64,000 nucleotides of DNA from Chitinophagaceae bacterium (GCA_016706055.1 JADJKL010000004.1:186001-250000); one strand, 5' to 3'. Shown: positions 1-8,302, counted from the stretch's first letter. Translations and numbers: made by a program. Notes: generated by a model from the sequence alone, not told the origin.

Positions 1-326
1 GCTTTGGGATTTTTCTTTCGCCATTTATCGTATCGTTTGTCTTGCCAGCTTTTATAGTATTCAATGCACTCTTCTTCAGAAGTAAATTTCTTACACTTAT
101 TCCCTTTAATATAAAAACCGAACAGATTATTATAACGGAGACAGCATTTTTTACAATTCAACCAGCCTGTTTCCTGTATGCATTGTGCCATTACAAACTC
201 CGGATGTCGAATGCCTGCTGCTTTAATAGCATCATACATGGCCTGCATTTTTGGCTTATTCGATTGCTGGGAATAGCCTTGCTGAAATAGGAAAACTAAC
301 AGAAAAGCCAAAAATATTTTTTTCAT
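1..326 (-). CDS. Secreted glucosaminidase-family peptidoglycan hydrolase, partial (3' end off window)
   Basis: Read directly on the minus strand from an ATG at 326 and open to the window edge, so about 108 codons are visible and the C-terminus is missing. The product starts with a clear signal peptide (MKKIFLAFLLVFLF, then a QQGYSQ cleavage region). It continues with a helix ending MAQCIQETGW and a block with paired cysteines followed by NNLFGF. The Glu in that helix and the NNLFG motif are hallmarks of the glucosaminidase/lysozyme-like fold (GH73 and relatives) that cuts cell-wall glycan. A YKSW motif near the edge also fits that family. Likely periplasmic or secreted, with a role in wall turnover. 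The family is fairly sure; the exact linkage cut cannot be told from this fragment. Confidence 0.72.
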   Translation of the reverse strand, partial: MKKIFLAFLLVFLFQQGYSQQSNKPKMQAMYDAIKAAGIRHPEFVMAQCIQETGWLNCKKCCLRYNNLFGFYIKGNKCKKFTSEEECIEYYKSWQDKRYDKWRKKNPK

Positions 327-452
327 TTATTGTTATTTGATGAAGGTTGTTTCAAGCTCAAATAATTGGATAGCTGGATTTATTAATCTAAAGATAGTAA
401 AACGACATTCTTTTGAAGGATTCCTTTACTTTGCATTAATCACACCTGAATT

Positions 453-1142
453 ATGAGCACAAGAATGATGTTTGAGGAAGAAAATCAGTTGCAATCGGTA
501 GAGATGCAAATAGCTAATCAGCCGTTGATATTGAAGATATTGGCGAAAATATTCTCATATATTTTTCATCCAGTATTTGTGCCGGTGTATATAGTTTATT
601 TTATGCTGTACTTACACCCGAATTTATTTGCAGGGTTTCAACCGTTTGATAAAACGAAGACCTTGATAATGGGATTTGTGATGTACACTTTTTTCCCGGT
701 GGTAACGGTGCTATTATTAAAAGCCTTGAATTTTATTTCTGATTTTCATTTAACCACACAAAAAGATCGCATAATTCCGCTGGTTGCTTGCGGCATATGG
801 TATTTCTGGATCTGGTATGTATGGAGAAATCTACCAGACTATCCGGCAGCAGCAGTACAACTTACATTGGCCATCTGGATTTCTGTAAGTCTTGCATTAA
901 TGGCTAATATTATTATGAAAGTAAGCTTGCATGCCATTTCAATGGGTGTCGGTTTGACTTTTATTTTATTACTTGCTTTTTCGCAGCCGCTCCATTTTGG
1001 AGTATATATTTCTGTTGCTCTCCTGGCAACAGGTATTGTTTGTACCTCCCGTTTTATTGTTTCAGACCATACTGCTAAAGAAGTGTACGGTGGATTAGTC
1101 GTTGGGCTTGTGTCTATGCTGATTGCCTGGTTTGTTGGCTAA
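453..1142 (+). CDS. PAP2-like integral membrane protein
   Basis: 229 residues with about six hydrophobic helices, so an inner-membrane protein. Three short motifs in the right order resemble a degraded PAP2 phosphatase site: a K-DRIIP stretch near residues 104-109, a KVSLH stretch at 156-160 that would carry the middle histidine, and SR-x5-H-x3-E at 199-210 (the classical motif has Asp where this has Glu). Such proteins dephosphorylate lipid phosphates such as undecaprenyl or phosphatidate phosphate; the divergent motifs make the activity uncertain. It lies 51 bp upstream of an SDR oxidoreductase and an acyl-CoA synthetase on the same strand, which suggests a lipid-related run of genes. No good TAnnTTTG promoter was found; the closest match sits about 15 nt before the start. 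Confidence 0.55.
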   Translation: MSTRMMFEEENQLQSVEMQIANQPLILKILAKIFSYIFHPVFVPVYIVYFMLYLHPNLFAGFQPFDKTKTLIMGFVMYTFFPVVTVLLLKALNFISDFHLTTQKDRIIPLVACGIWYFWIWYVWRNLPDYPAAAVQLTLAIWISVSLALMANIIMKVSLHAISMGVGLTFILLLAFSQPLHFGVYISVALLATGIVCTSRFIVSDHTAKEVYGGLVVGLVSMLIAWFVG

Positions 1143-1193
1143 TTATTATATCATTATTTTTTATATGCCGTTTTACTATCTTGCTTCTAGTAA

Positions 1194-2072
1194 ATGATAA
1201 CTGAGTACAAAACGGACTACGAGGATGATAACCGGCAAAGCCTGCTGGAAAAAATACTATTCCCTGTAAGAAACACAAATGAGAAAAGGCTTAAAGAACG
1301 AGTCAGTAATAAAACAATTCTGATTACTGGAGCTTCCTATGGAATTGGTGCAGCATTGGCATCGATATTGGCAGAGTATGCCGTTACATTATTATTAGTG
1401 GCCCGAACGGAAGAAAGATTAGCAGCGTTAAAGAAATCAATTGCTGATAAGGCATGTACTGTAAAAATATATGTGGCAGATTTGCGAGATGAAAAAGAGA
1501 TAAGTAATCTGTTGGAACTTTGGAAGAATGAAAATATTAAAGTAGATATACTTATAAGCAACGCAGGAAAATCTATCTATCGCAAATTGTGGAATTCTTT
1601 AGATCGGTTTCATGATACACAAAGATGCGCCGCTACTAATTATACTGGTCCTGTGCAATTATTATTAGGATTATTGAATGGCATGTTACAAAAAGAAGTA
1701 CATATATTAAATATTTCTGCCATAAATGTTTTATTGCCATCAGCAGTTGGTTGGTCAGCATATCAATCTTCTAAAGTAGCATTTGATCAGTGGTTGAAAT
1801 GTAGCGAAGCAGAATTAAAAGCAGAAAATATTTCGGTTAGCTGTATTTATCTTCCATTGGTTAGAACAAGAATGAGCATGGTAAATGAAAATAAACATAA
1901 GCAGCCGGCAATGAGTAAGCTAAAGGCGGCTAAGCTAATTACAAATTATATTATAAAACGAAAACGAAGATATACGCCATGGTGGTTGGGTGTAGTTAGG
2001 CTGTTTGCTTTTATTTTTCCTGGAATGCTTTATCGTATACAGTTGAAGCAAATTAAAAAAGCTGGCAGATGA
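1194..2072 (+). CDS. Short-chain dehydrogenase/reductase (SDR)
   Basis: 292 residues with a full classical SDR core. The NAD(P)-binding glycine motif TGASYGIG lies at 45-52, NAG at 123-125, the catalytic Ser near 175 and Tyr190-x3-Lys194 (YQSSK). A basic residue right after the second strand (VARTEER) favours NADPH. About 40 residues precede the Rossmann fold and a basic hydrophobic tail follows (WWLGVVRLFAFIFPG), which could let the enzyme sit on the membrane as in fatty-acyl or sterol-type SDRs. Its stop overlaps the start of the acyl-CoA synthetase gene by four bases, a sign of translational coupling, so the two probably act on the same acyl or lipid substrate. The exact substrate is unknown. 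Confidence 0.85.
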   Translation: MITEYKTDYEDDNRQSLLEKILFPVRNTNEKRLKERVSNKTILITGASYGIGAALASILAEYAVTLLLVARTEERLAALKKSIADKACTVKIYVADLRDEKEISNLLELWKNENIKVDILISNAGKSIYRKLWNSLDRFHDTQRCAATNYTGPVQLLLGLLNGMLQKEVHILNISAINVLLPSAVGWSAYQSSKVAFDQWLKCSEAELKAENISVSCIYLPLVRTRMSMVNENKHKQPAMSKLKAAKLITNYIIKRKRRYTPWWLGVVRLFAFIFPGMLYRIQLKQIKKAGR

Positions 2073-3556
2073 AATTTCTTACAGAATTATATAAGCTTGG
2101 ATTTTTAAATCCGGTGAGACTGCTTAAGCTTTACAAGGCGAAGAAATTACACGGTAAAAACACCTGTTTTTTACTTCAATATGGTGCTGCTTTTTATAAG
2201 AATAAAACAGCCATTACAGATGGTGAGCAATCATTAAGCTTTGCCGAAATGTATAAACTGGTAATAAAACTTTCCTCTATTATTCGTCAGCAAACGGAAA
2301 ATAAGAAAGAGGCAACGGCTGTATTGGTTTGTAATAATTCAATACAACATATACTATTGTTATTTGCAATTCAAAATACAGGATTGAAGCTGGTACTGAT
2401 TAACGATAAAAATCACCAAAATGATATTCTTAGTATTATTAGTATGCAGAAAAATTCCTGTTTAGTATTTGCATCCGAAAGTAAAATGCTACCGGTTGAA
2501 GACTTAATATGTATAGAAGAGTTGTTTAACTATAAAGAAGAAAAGCAAATTGCTTTCAAACCATCGCAAAAAACTGCTGCTGTAATTTTTCCAACATCGG
2601 GAACAACGGGTGCTTCAAAATTAATTGAGAAAAAGGAAGGAGCTTTTTATTGGCTTCGATCCTTTACAGACTTGGTAACATATACCGGTATTTATAAACA
2701 AAAGTCAGTGTTTATTGCTGTGCCTGTATCGCATGGTTTTGGTTACACTGCTTTAATGTTTTCTTTGGCGTTAGGGAAAAAAGCTATCGTAGCAGAAAAT
2801 AAAGACTGGAATCAAAAAGCAGATATTATTATACAAGAAAAAGCAGAGCTGATAGCCGGTGTGCCTGCTTCACTTTTTTATTTGGCTGAGAAGTTAAAAG
2901 GGAAAAATCACCAGGTAGGTTTAATAATAAGTGGCGGCGCACCACTTAATCAACTAACTCTCAACTGTATCGTTCAAAGTTTTGGCAAAAATATTTTTAG
3001 TATGTATGGAAGTACGGAAGCCAGCACTTCTTTTGTGGCTAACTATGCACAGCTACAAACTAATATTTGTGCATTGGGCAAACCCTTAAAAACGGTAAAG
3101 TATAAATTACAAGTTATCAGTGGAGACGGCAATGAATTGCTTATTAAATCAGGATTGACAAATATAAAATCAGATTCTGGTTGGATACATACCGGCGATT
3201 TGGTTATAAAAGATGAGAAAGGTTTATTAATATGGTGTGGAAGAAAAGATGATATGATTATAAAGAACGGAGTAAATATTTATCCGGTAGAAATAGAAAA
3301 ACATCTTTTATCAATGGCAGAAATAGAAGATGCATTTGTAACAAAAGAAAAGCATTCGGTAAAAGGAGAAATAATTATCGCCTTTGTAAAATTGTTCTCC
3401 GGGGTTTCTGTTTCGGTAGAAGAAATCAATACAAGACTCCGCCAGGTAATGGCTTCAATTAAAGTTCCGGATAGGATTGAGATTGTTTCTGAGTTTCAAT
3501 ATACTCCTACAGGAAAGAAAATTAAACCTGATCTAAAGGGTGGATTACCGCAATAA
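2069..3556 (+). CDS. AMP-binding acyl-CoA synthetase / ligase
   Basis: 495 residues of the adenylate-forming (ANL) superfamily. The phosphate-binding loop TSGTTGASK is at 176-184. The YGSTEAS motif, the GWIHTGDL motif with its conserved Asp, and the hinge GRKDDMIIKNG follow in the expected order. The C-terminal catalytic Lys is in PTGKKIKPDL. The enzyme should activate a carboxylic acid with ATP to an acyl-adenylate and transfer it to CoA or to a carrier thiol. It starts inside the stop of the upstream SDR gene (ATGA overlap), so both are made from one message. No carrier protein or ketosynthase is nearby, so a role in modifying a fatty or aromatic acid for lipid use is more likely than a full biosynthetic cluster. 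Substrate not predictable. Confidence 0.87.
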   Translation: MKFLTELYKLGFLNPVRLLKLYKAKKLHGKNTCFLLQYGAAFYKNKTAITDGEQSLSFAEMYKLVIKLSSIIRQQTENKKEATAVLVCNNSIQHILLLFAIQNTGLKLVLINDKNHQNDILSIISMQKNSCLVFASESKMLPVEDLICIEELFNYKEEKQIAFKPSQKTAAVIFPTSGTTGASKLIEKKEGAFYWLRSFTDLVTYTGIYKQKSVFIAVPVSHGFGYTALMFSLALGKKAIVAENKDWNQKADIIIQEKAELIAGVPASLFYLAEKLKGKNHQVGLIISGGAPLNQLTLNCIVQSFGKNIFSMYGSTEASTSFVANYAQLQTNICALGKPLKTVKYKLQVISGDGNELLIKSGLTNIKSDSGWIHTGDLVIKDEKGLLIWCGRKDDMIIKNGVNIYPVEIEKHLLSMAEIEDAFVTKEKHSVKGEIIIAFVKLFSGVSVSVEEINTRLRQVMASIKVPDRIEIVSEFQYTPTGKKIKPDLKGGLPQ

Positions 3557-3598
3557 TATAAATTATATATTATTGATTATCAAACTATAATGTACTTT

Positions 3599-3618
3599 AG
3601 TCATACTATACTATGACT
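3599..3618. promoter_or_regulatory. Inverted repeat upstream of mmyA
   Basis: Perfect 7-bp arms (AGTCATA and TATGACT) around a 6-bp spacer, lying just before the two direct repeats that precede the MmyA HTH gene. It could be part of the same operator region. Seen in sequence; function is inferred. Confidence 0.4.
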
Positions 3619-3623
3619 TTTAT

Positions 3624-3685
3624 TATAATTTGTCAGGTTATAGCCTTACTTTTAAGTATAATTTGTCAGGTTATAACCTTACTTT
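3624..3685 (+). promoter_or_regulatory. Tandem palindromic operator-like repeats before mmyA
   Basis: Two 29-bp copies, 3624-3652 and 3657-3685, differ at one base and start 33 bp apart, about three helical turns. Each holds a near-perfect palindrome; in the second copy AGGTTATAACCT is exact and extends to GTnAGGTTATAACCTnAC (3665-3682). The second copy ends at the start codon of mmyA, so a bound protein would block both transcription and ribosome entry. The obvious candidate binder is MmyA itself, an HTH protein, giving autoregulation as in toxin-antitoxin operons. Confidence 0.6.
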
Positions 3686-4144
3686 ATGAGCAAAAGAGCA
3701 TTACAAATACAGCAATTGAATACAAAAATGGAAGCTTTTACAGAAATGACTTCTGTTTCTATGCCCCCAACCGGTTGGATAAAAGCTATTCGGGTAGCAA
3801 TCGGAATGTCCTTACAGCAAATGGGCAAAAAACTTTCTATTAGTAAACAAAGTATGCTGGAAATAGAAAAAAGAGAAAAAGAAGGAACCATTACGTTGAA
3901 TGCATTGAAAGCAGCAGCCGAAGTTTTAGATATGGAATTGGTGTATGGATTTGTGCCGAAAGATGGAACGCTGGAAAAAATGATTGACCGCAAGGCTCAT
4001 GAACTGGCAACAACTATTGTAATGCGAACTTCCAATACGATGAAGCTGGAAGACCAGAAAAATTCTGATGCCCGAATAAAAAAAGCTATTGATGAAAAAG
4101 CGACCACATTTAAAAATGAATTACCAAAAATATTATGGGACTGA
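3686..4144 (+). CDS. mmyA: Mobile mystery protein A, XRE-type HTH regulator
   Basis: 152 residues. An XRE-like helix-turn-helix spans about 30-85 (SLQQMGKKLSISKQS is the DNA-reading part), preceded by a short N-terminal arm with SMPPTGWIKAIR and followed by a charged tail. This arrangement, together with a Fic-domain gene directly downstream, matches the 'mobile mystery protein A' family, found with protein B on chromosomes and mobile elements. It likely binds the palindromic repeats that end at its start codon and represses the pair. The downstream gene begins 10 bases before this gene's stop. The ATG at 3686 was chosen because an earlier in-frame start would run through the operator. Family assignment is from remembered family descriptions; regulation is inferred. 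Confidence 0.8.
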   Translation: MSKRALQIQQLNTKMEAFTEMTSVSMPPTGWIKAIRVAIGMSLQQMGKKLSISKQSMLEIEKREKEGTITLNALKAAAEVLDMELVYGFVPKDGTLEKMIDRKAHELATTIVMRTSNTMKLEDQKNSDARIKKAIDEKATTFKNELPKILWD

Positions 4145-4731
4145 AGCTTGATTACGACGACGGGCAAACGCCACTGGATGAAGAGGAGAAAGAAGGCTTG
4201 TTGATTGAAACTATTTCTAACAGGGCAGAGTTGGATGAGTTTGAACAGCAGCATATTGAAGAAGCAGTAGAATGGACATTGCAACGGAAATTTAAACAGG
4301 AAAAAATTTTAACTGAAGCATTTGTAAAAGAAGTACACAAAAGAATGTATGGTGGCGTTTGGGTATGGGCTGGTGAGTTTCGTAAAACGAATAAAAACCT
4401 TGGCGTTGATAAACTACAGATTGCTGTTGAATTAAAAAAACTATTGGATGATACAAATTATTGGATAGAACATAAAACCTTTGCATCCGATGAAATAGCC
4501 ATTCGGTTTAAACATCGTATTGTAAGTATTCATTGCTTTGCAAATGGCAACGGAAGACACAGCCGCCTAATGGCAGATATTATTATAGAGCATATTTTTA
4601 AACAGCCAGTGTTTACATGGGGAGCTACGAATCAGTTAAAAGATAGTGATAACCGGAGTGTTTATTTAAAAGGAGTGAGGAAGGCGGATAAGGGTGAGTA
4701 TGATTTGTTGGTGGAGTTTGCGAGGAGGTAA
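4135..4731 (+). CDS. mmyB: Mobile mystery protein B, Fic-domain protein
   Basis: 198 residues with a Fic/Doc domain. The active-site loop HCFANGNGRHSR is at 133-144: the catalytic His and the GNGR phosphate-binding turn are present, but the usual Asp/Glu before GNG is Asn. That change is, as I recall, common in this subfamily and may alter the use of ATP. The N-terminal helix region (TISNRAELDEFEQ) is also typical for protein B. Fic proteins transfer AMP or other phosphate-containing groups to target proteins; Doc-type members act as toxins. It overlaps the HTH gene upstream, so the two likely form a toxin-antitoxin-like or regulatory unit. Whether it is toxic, and its target, are unknown. 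Confidence 0.8.
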   Translation: MGLKLDYDDGQTPLDEEEKEGLLIETISNRAELDEFEQQHIEEAVEWTLQRKFKQEKILTEAFVKEVHKRMYGGVWVWAGEFRKTNKNLGVDKLQIAVELKKLLDDTNYWIEHKTFASDEIAIRFKHRIVSIHCFANGNGRHSRLMADIIIEHIFKQPVFTWGATNQLKDSDNRSVYLKGVRKADKGEYDLLVEFARR

Positions 4732-4861
4732 GGCTCTCAATACAAGATTTTTTTATAGCAATAAAAAGTGAATAAATTGTAGGACAGATACAAAAAGTCG
4801 AGAGCATTAATATTAACTCTTTGAAGGAATTATTTTAATTTCATATCAATAAACTTTTCTA

Positions 4862-5299
4862 ATGAAACACTTTATACTGCTATTTATTCTGAATGTATTT
4901 TTATTATCACAGACTAGTGCTCAAAGTTATGGGCTTGGTGATAAGGCTCAAGGGGGTATAGTTATCTTGTCAAATAAGAAATCTGGTATTGTTGTTTCTG
5001 AAAATGTTTTAGGTGCTATGAGTTGGGGAGACGGAAAAAAGGCTTGTGAAGATTTGGTATTAAATGGTTATGATGATTGGAGGCTTCCATCTGAAAAAGA
5101 AATAACTACAATTTATTATGGACTTTACGTAAAAGGGAAAACAAGTCTACCAACAGGTTTTTTTTGGCTTAGAAAAGAAAATGATGGCATCAAGCATTTA
5201 GGATGGTGTTTCGATTTCAAAGACGGTAATATCTATAATGGACATATTAAGTCTAATACAAACTATATTCTCCCGGTACGTTCTTATAGCTTAAAGTGA
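4862..5299 (+). CDS. Secreted DUF1566 (Lcl C-terminal-like) domain protein
   Basis: 145 residues. A signal peptide (FILLFILNVFLLSQTSAQS) is followed by a DUF1566-like domain: a GDKAQGGIV start, an aromatic/Cys block (SWGDGKKACEDL), the diagnostic DDWRLPSEKEI motif, a later FFWL strand and a VRSYS end (many members end in RAVR). These domains fold like C-type-lectin or formylglycine-enzyme relatives and usually sit in surface or periplasmic proteins of unclear role. A weakly similar signal sequence occurs in the broken gene just downstream, so the two may have been a pair. The 130 bp upstream, after the Fic gene, hold no clear promoter. Confidence 0.6.
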   Translation: MKHFILLFILNVFLLSQTSAQSYGLGDKAQGGIVILSNKKSGIVVSENVLGAMSWGDGKKACEDLVLNGYDDWRLPSEKEITTIYYGLYVKGKTSLPTGFFWLRKENDGIKHLGWCFDFKDGNIYNGHIKSNTNYILPVRSYSLK

Positions 5300-5325
5300 T
5301 GGTAATAAAAAATAACAGTTCAATT

Positions 5326-5770
5326 ATGAATAAATATAGAGAGCTCTTTATTGTTCAAAAATTATTTTGATTGTTTTCATTCAAATTATTTTGTTAAGTC
5401 AAAGTGTATTGCCCAAAACGCAGGCGATAGTAAGATTATTGTTACTGTCACTAATACTGATAACCTTTACATTCAACTGAAAGATATTTTTATAAGGTCA
5501 AATTTTTTCGTTAAAGATTTAAGTATAAGAGATTCTTTAATTACATATTCAACCGAATTCAATGGGGTTTATATCGTTGCATTTGCTGCTATAGACGGAA
5601 ACGTAGTTACCATTAGCGGATTGTTTGGATTGAAAAAAATTGACGGATGGGGTTATTCTAATTATCCCAAAGATTTTAATATGATAGTTTATTACAAAGG
5701 AAATCGAGAGTGGAGGAGGTTGAACGATATTGCGAATAACTTACGAGGAGCAATTATTTATGAAAAATAA
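5326..5770 (+). pseudogene. Frameshifted secreted protein of unknown function
   Basis: The best continuous frame covers 5351-5770 but begins with a TTG and has no signal peptide. Reading from the ATG at 5326, adding one A to the A-run at 5357-5361 and one A to the A-run at 5401-5403 gives a textbook signal peptide (KIILIVFIQIILLSQ, then CIAQ) joined in frame to the rest. The repaired length is a multiple of three and gives 148 residues. Both lesions are in A homopolymers, so an assembly or sequencing error is at least as likely as true decay. The mature part (KIIVTVTNTDNLYI..., ending in NNLRGAIIYEK) resembles no family I recognise. Confidence 0.5.
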
Positions 5771-5875
5771 ATTAGTGCCGCAATAGTGTAAAAGAAAGTG
5801 CTTCATTGACTGAAATTCCTTTCATTTTTTACTCTCTTTCTGTGGAATGGTGCAAATATTTTTCATCATTTAAAA

Positions 5876-6340
5876 TCAGTAAACTTGTTTTGTAATCAAT
5901 GTTATTTGTGATGAAGGAACAATGGAGAAATCACATTTCTTCCCCTTGGTGGCATATTCATATTCACTATCATATTTCCAGATAACATATTCGGTACCTT
6001 CTTTTCCTTCCTTCATCATACTGCGTTTTAAATAAACTATCATCTCTATTTTAAAAGGATAAACTATTCTGGTAGCATCTTCTTTGTCGGTATAACCATG
6101 TTGTCCTTTGAATGAGGAAAAATCAACAGCGATATAAGGATAATCTTTATAATAGGTTGCTAACTGTGCTTTTACTTTCTTTTTCAGGTAAACCTCAGAC
6201 GCATTACACTTTGGCGCATTCAGAATATTAATACGTTTTTCGTAAGTAATACCTGAAGGGGCTATGCCCGTTTGACCTAAAATGGTAACAGAATAAACCG
6301 TTGACAATAATACTAGAATTAATAGTTTCATTTTTTGCAT
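5876..6340 (-). CDS. Secreted protein of unknown function
   Basis: 154 residues with a signal peptide (MKLLILVLLSTVYSVTILGQ). Translation may begin at the ATG at 6340 or at the Met three codons later, and both leave the signal intact. The mature part is rich in Lys, Tyr and Glu and has two cysteines (NAPKCNASE and GKKCDFS) that could form a disulfide. It reads as mostly beta strands (YPFKIEMIVYLKR, TEYVIWKYDSEY). I do not recognise a family. It stands alone, with the tRNA-Asn gene behind it on the same strand at 6440-6513; the tRNA terminator at 6411-6436 separates their transcripts. Confidence 0.55.
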   Translation of the reverse strand: MQKMKLLILVLLSTVYSVTILGQTGIAPSGITYEKRINILNAPKCNASEVYLKKKVKAQLATYYKDYPYIAVDFSSFKGQHGYTDKEDATRIVYPFKIEMIVYLKRSMMKEGKEGTEYVIWKYDSEYEYATKGKKCDFSIVPSSQITLITKQVY

Positions 6341-6410
6341 TATTAATTAAATATAACAGTAAAGTTAGAAAATCGGGTGTGGAAATGAAATCGGTTAGAA
6401 TATTACAAAT

Positions 6411-6436
6411 AGAAAAGCCGTGGATTTTTCCACGGC
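6411..6436 (-). terminator. Intrinsic terminator of tRNA-Asn
   Basis: Perfect 8-bp stem (GCCGTGGA with TCCACGGC) and 4-nt loop, followed on the minus strand by TTTTCT. It begins 4 nt past the tRNA end. Confidence 0.8.
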
Positions 6437-6439
6437 CTG

Positions 6440-6513
6440 CTCCCCCTGTTGGACTTGAACCAACGACCCTCTGATTAACAGTCAGATGCTCTAACCAACT
6501 GAGCTAAGGAGGA
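6440..6513 (-). tRNA. tRNA-Asn (GTT)
   Basis: The minus strand folds into a complete cloverleaf. The 7-bp acceptor stem pairs TCCTCCT with AGGGGGA (one G-T pair). The D-arm is AGCTCAGTTGGTTAGAGC, the anticodon loop CTGTTAATC gives anticodon GTT, and the T-loop is the normal TTCAAGT. No complete CCA is encoded; the gene end reads GCAG. An intrinsic terminator follows at once. Confidence 0.95.
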
Positions 6514-6648
6514 ATATTTTTAAATACTAAATATCAAATCACAAATTCCAATCCTAAAGGAATTTGGAATTTTCTTTCTTGGGATTTTCCGTTTAGGGCA
6601 GCAAAAATAGCGGTTTTTAGCTTTTCAACAAGCTATTAACAGACCTTT

Positions 6649-7011
6649 TTATTTGAAAATATTCCAGAATCCACCTTCGGGTTCTACCGCCACATAAATT
6701 CCATCTTCTCTGGTCTCTACAGGCCAATGTTTAAGATAATATCCTTCGCCACTCACATTACGGCCGTTTTGCATATTGTATTTATAACGATGGAGTGGGC
6801 AAACTACATTTCCCAAAGCATCTATAAATCCATCTGCCAACAATCCGCCAGCATGAGGGCATTTCCAGGCAAAAGCAAACAATTCTTCTTTGAATTTTCC
6901 AATGCAGATTTTCTTACCGTTTAATTCTGCCGAAGCAATATTGTTATCTGCAAAATCCAAATCGGAGAGATGGTCTGCTATTTTGTGCCAGTTGTACTTT
7001 TTTTCAGTCAT
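6649..7011 (-). CDS. Rieske [2Fe-2S] ferredoxin-type protein (NirD-like)
   Basis: About 120 residues, soluble, no signal peptide. The two Rieske motifs are complete: C51-x-H53 in CPHAGG and C71-x2-H74 in CPLHRY, spaced as in small Rieske ferredoxins and nitrite-reductase small subunits. It carries a 2Fe-2S cluster and should move electrons for an oxygenase or reductase; no partner enzyme is encoded here. The start was set at the ATG at 7011; a GTG three codons earlier lies inside a stretch (TTCGTGGCAAAC) that reads like intergenic repeat sequence. It is followed, on the same strand, by the tRNA-Asn gene. Confidence 0.85.
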   Translation of the reverse strand: MTEKKYNWHKIADHLSDLDFADNNIASAELNGKKICIGKFKEELFAFAWKCPHAGGLLADGFIDALGNVVCPLHRYKYNMQNGRNVSGEGYYLKHWPVETREDGIYVAVEPEGGFWNIFK

Positions 7012-7111
7012 GTTTGCCACGAATTACACTAATAACACTAAACAGAAAATATTATTTCTAATGATTATCTATTTGTTTTGAAAATGTATTTAATGCTGCT
7101 ACTAATGAGCA

Positions 7112-8302
7112 TTAATAATGAAAATCAGTTTTATAAGGATACCTGATTTTGTACAATTCTCTCACTTTTGTAAGTATAGTATGACGAAGCACATCAATAT
7201 TCTTTTTTTCTATGGCAGAAACAAATACTGCATTGCCATTTGTTTCATTATTCCAGCGGTCTCTTAGGTCTTGTAGTATTTCTTCTTTAGTGCTTGGTTC
7301 CAGCCATTCATCAAAGGTTTGCTTTTCATACAAATCCATTTTATTGAAAATGGTTAGTGTTGGCTTTTCAAATGATCCCAATTCTTGTAGTGTTTTATTT
7401 ACTACACCCAACTGATCTTCATAAGCCGGATGTGAAATATCAACAACATGTAACAGAATATCTGCTTCCCGCACCTCATCCAATGTGCTTTTAAAACTTT
7501 CAACAAGATGATGTGGTAGTTTTCTGATGAATCCAACCGTATCACTTAACAAAAAAGGAGTGGTTTCAAAAACAACTTTACTTGTGGTCGTATCCAGTGT
7601 TGCAAACAATTTATTTTCGGCAAACACATCTCTTTTGCTCAGCAAATTCATAATAGTGGATTTGCCAACATTGGTATAGCCTACGAATGCTACCCGAATA
7701 AATTCTCCTCTATCTTTTCGTTGTGTCTGTGCTTGCTTATCTATTGTTGCAAGTCTTTTTCTAAGCAATGTAATTTTATCTCTTACAATACGACGGTCAG
7801 TTTCTATTTCCGTTTCACCCGGTCCTCTTGTTCCAATACCTCCGCCTAATCTCTCAAGGTGTTTCCACATGCCACGAAGTCTAGGTAGTATATATTGATA
7901 TTGAGCTAACTCTACCTGTGCTTTTGCTTGTGCAGTTTGTGCTCTTCTGGCAAAAATGTCGAGAATTAAATCACTTCTATCAATCACTTTTATATTTATA
8001 GCTTTTTCTATGTTATTGATTTGTGCACCGCTTAGCTCATCATCAAAAATGACGATACGAATGTCTTTGTCCTTTACGTACTTGCCAATCTCCTCCAGTT
8101 TTCCTTTTCCAACAAATGTTCTGCTGTCTGGATGAGCTAATTTTTGAGTGAACCGTTTAACAGTAATAGCTCCGGCAGTTTCGGCCAAGAAGGCAAGCTC
8201 ATCAAGGTATTCAAGCACCTGCTGTTCGGTTTGTTCTTTATTTACAACACCAACCAGCACTGCCTTTTCTTCGTTCTGTATTTTATTTTTATTGTCGATC
8301 AT
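7112..8302 (-). CDS. hflX: GTPase HflX
   Basis: 396 residues with the HflX layout. An N-terminal HflX domain holds the family signature GGGIGTRGPGETEIETDRR. The G domain follows with P-loop GYTNVGKST, the switch region ending in DTVGFI, and NKMD for guanine recognition; a short C-terminal tail ends the protein. HflX is a ribosome-associated GTPase that splits stalled or hibernating 70S ribosomes during stress. The gene stands alone on the minus strand. The best upstream promoter match (TACCTTTA near 8340-8347) misses the consensus at one base. Nothing unusual in length or motifs. Confidence 0.95.
   Translation of the reverse strand: MIDNKNKIQNEEKAVLVGVVNKEQTEQQVLEYLDELAFLAETAGAITVKRFTQKLAHPDSRTFVGKGKLEEIGKYVKDKDIRIVIFDDELSGAQINNIEKAINIKVIDRSDLILDIFARRAQTAQAKAQVELAQYQYILPRLRGMWKHLERLGGGIGTRGPGETEIETDRRIVRDKITLLRKRLATIDKQAQTQRKDRGEFIRVAFVGYTNVGKSTIMNLLSKRDVFAENKLFATLDTTTSKVVFETTPFLLSDTVGFIRKLPHHLVESFKSTLDEVREADILLHVVDISHPAYEDQLGVVNKTLQELGSFEKPTLTIFNKMDLYEKQTFDEWLEPSTKEEILQDLRDRWNNETNGNAVFVSAIEKKNIDVLRHTILTKVRELYKIRYPYKTDFHY

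Noticed and set aside
42..290. Plus-strand 82-codon frame at the left edge
   Set aside because: It lies opposite the glucosaminidase gene, which has a signal peptide and family motifs; the frame is its shadow.
3624..3685. Direct repeats as a CRISPR array or attachment site
   Set aside because: Only two copies with a 4-bp gap, each containing an operator-like palindrome ending at a start codon; no spacers, no cas genes, no matching site on the far side of the Fic gene.
3613..3843. Plus-strand frame of 76 codons ahead of and inside mmyA
   Set aside because: It reads through the operator repeats (the duplicated 29-mer appears as repeated peptide) and then overlaps the HTH gene out of frame; no family likeness.
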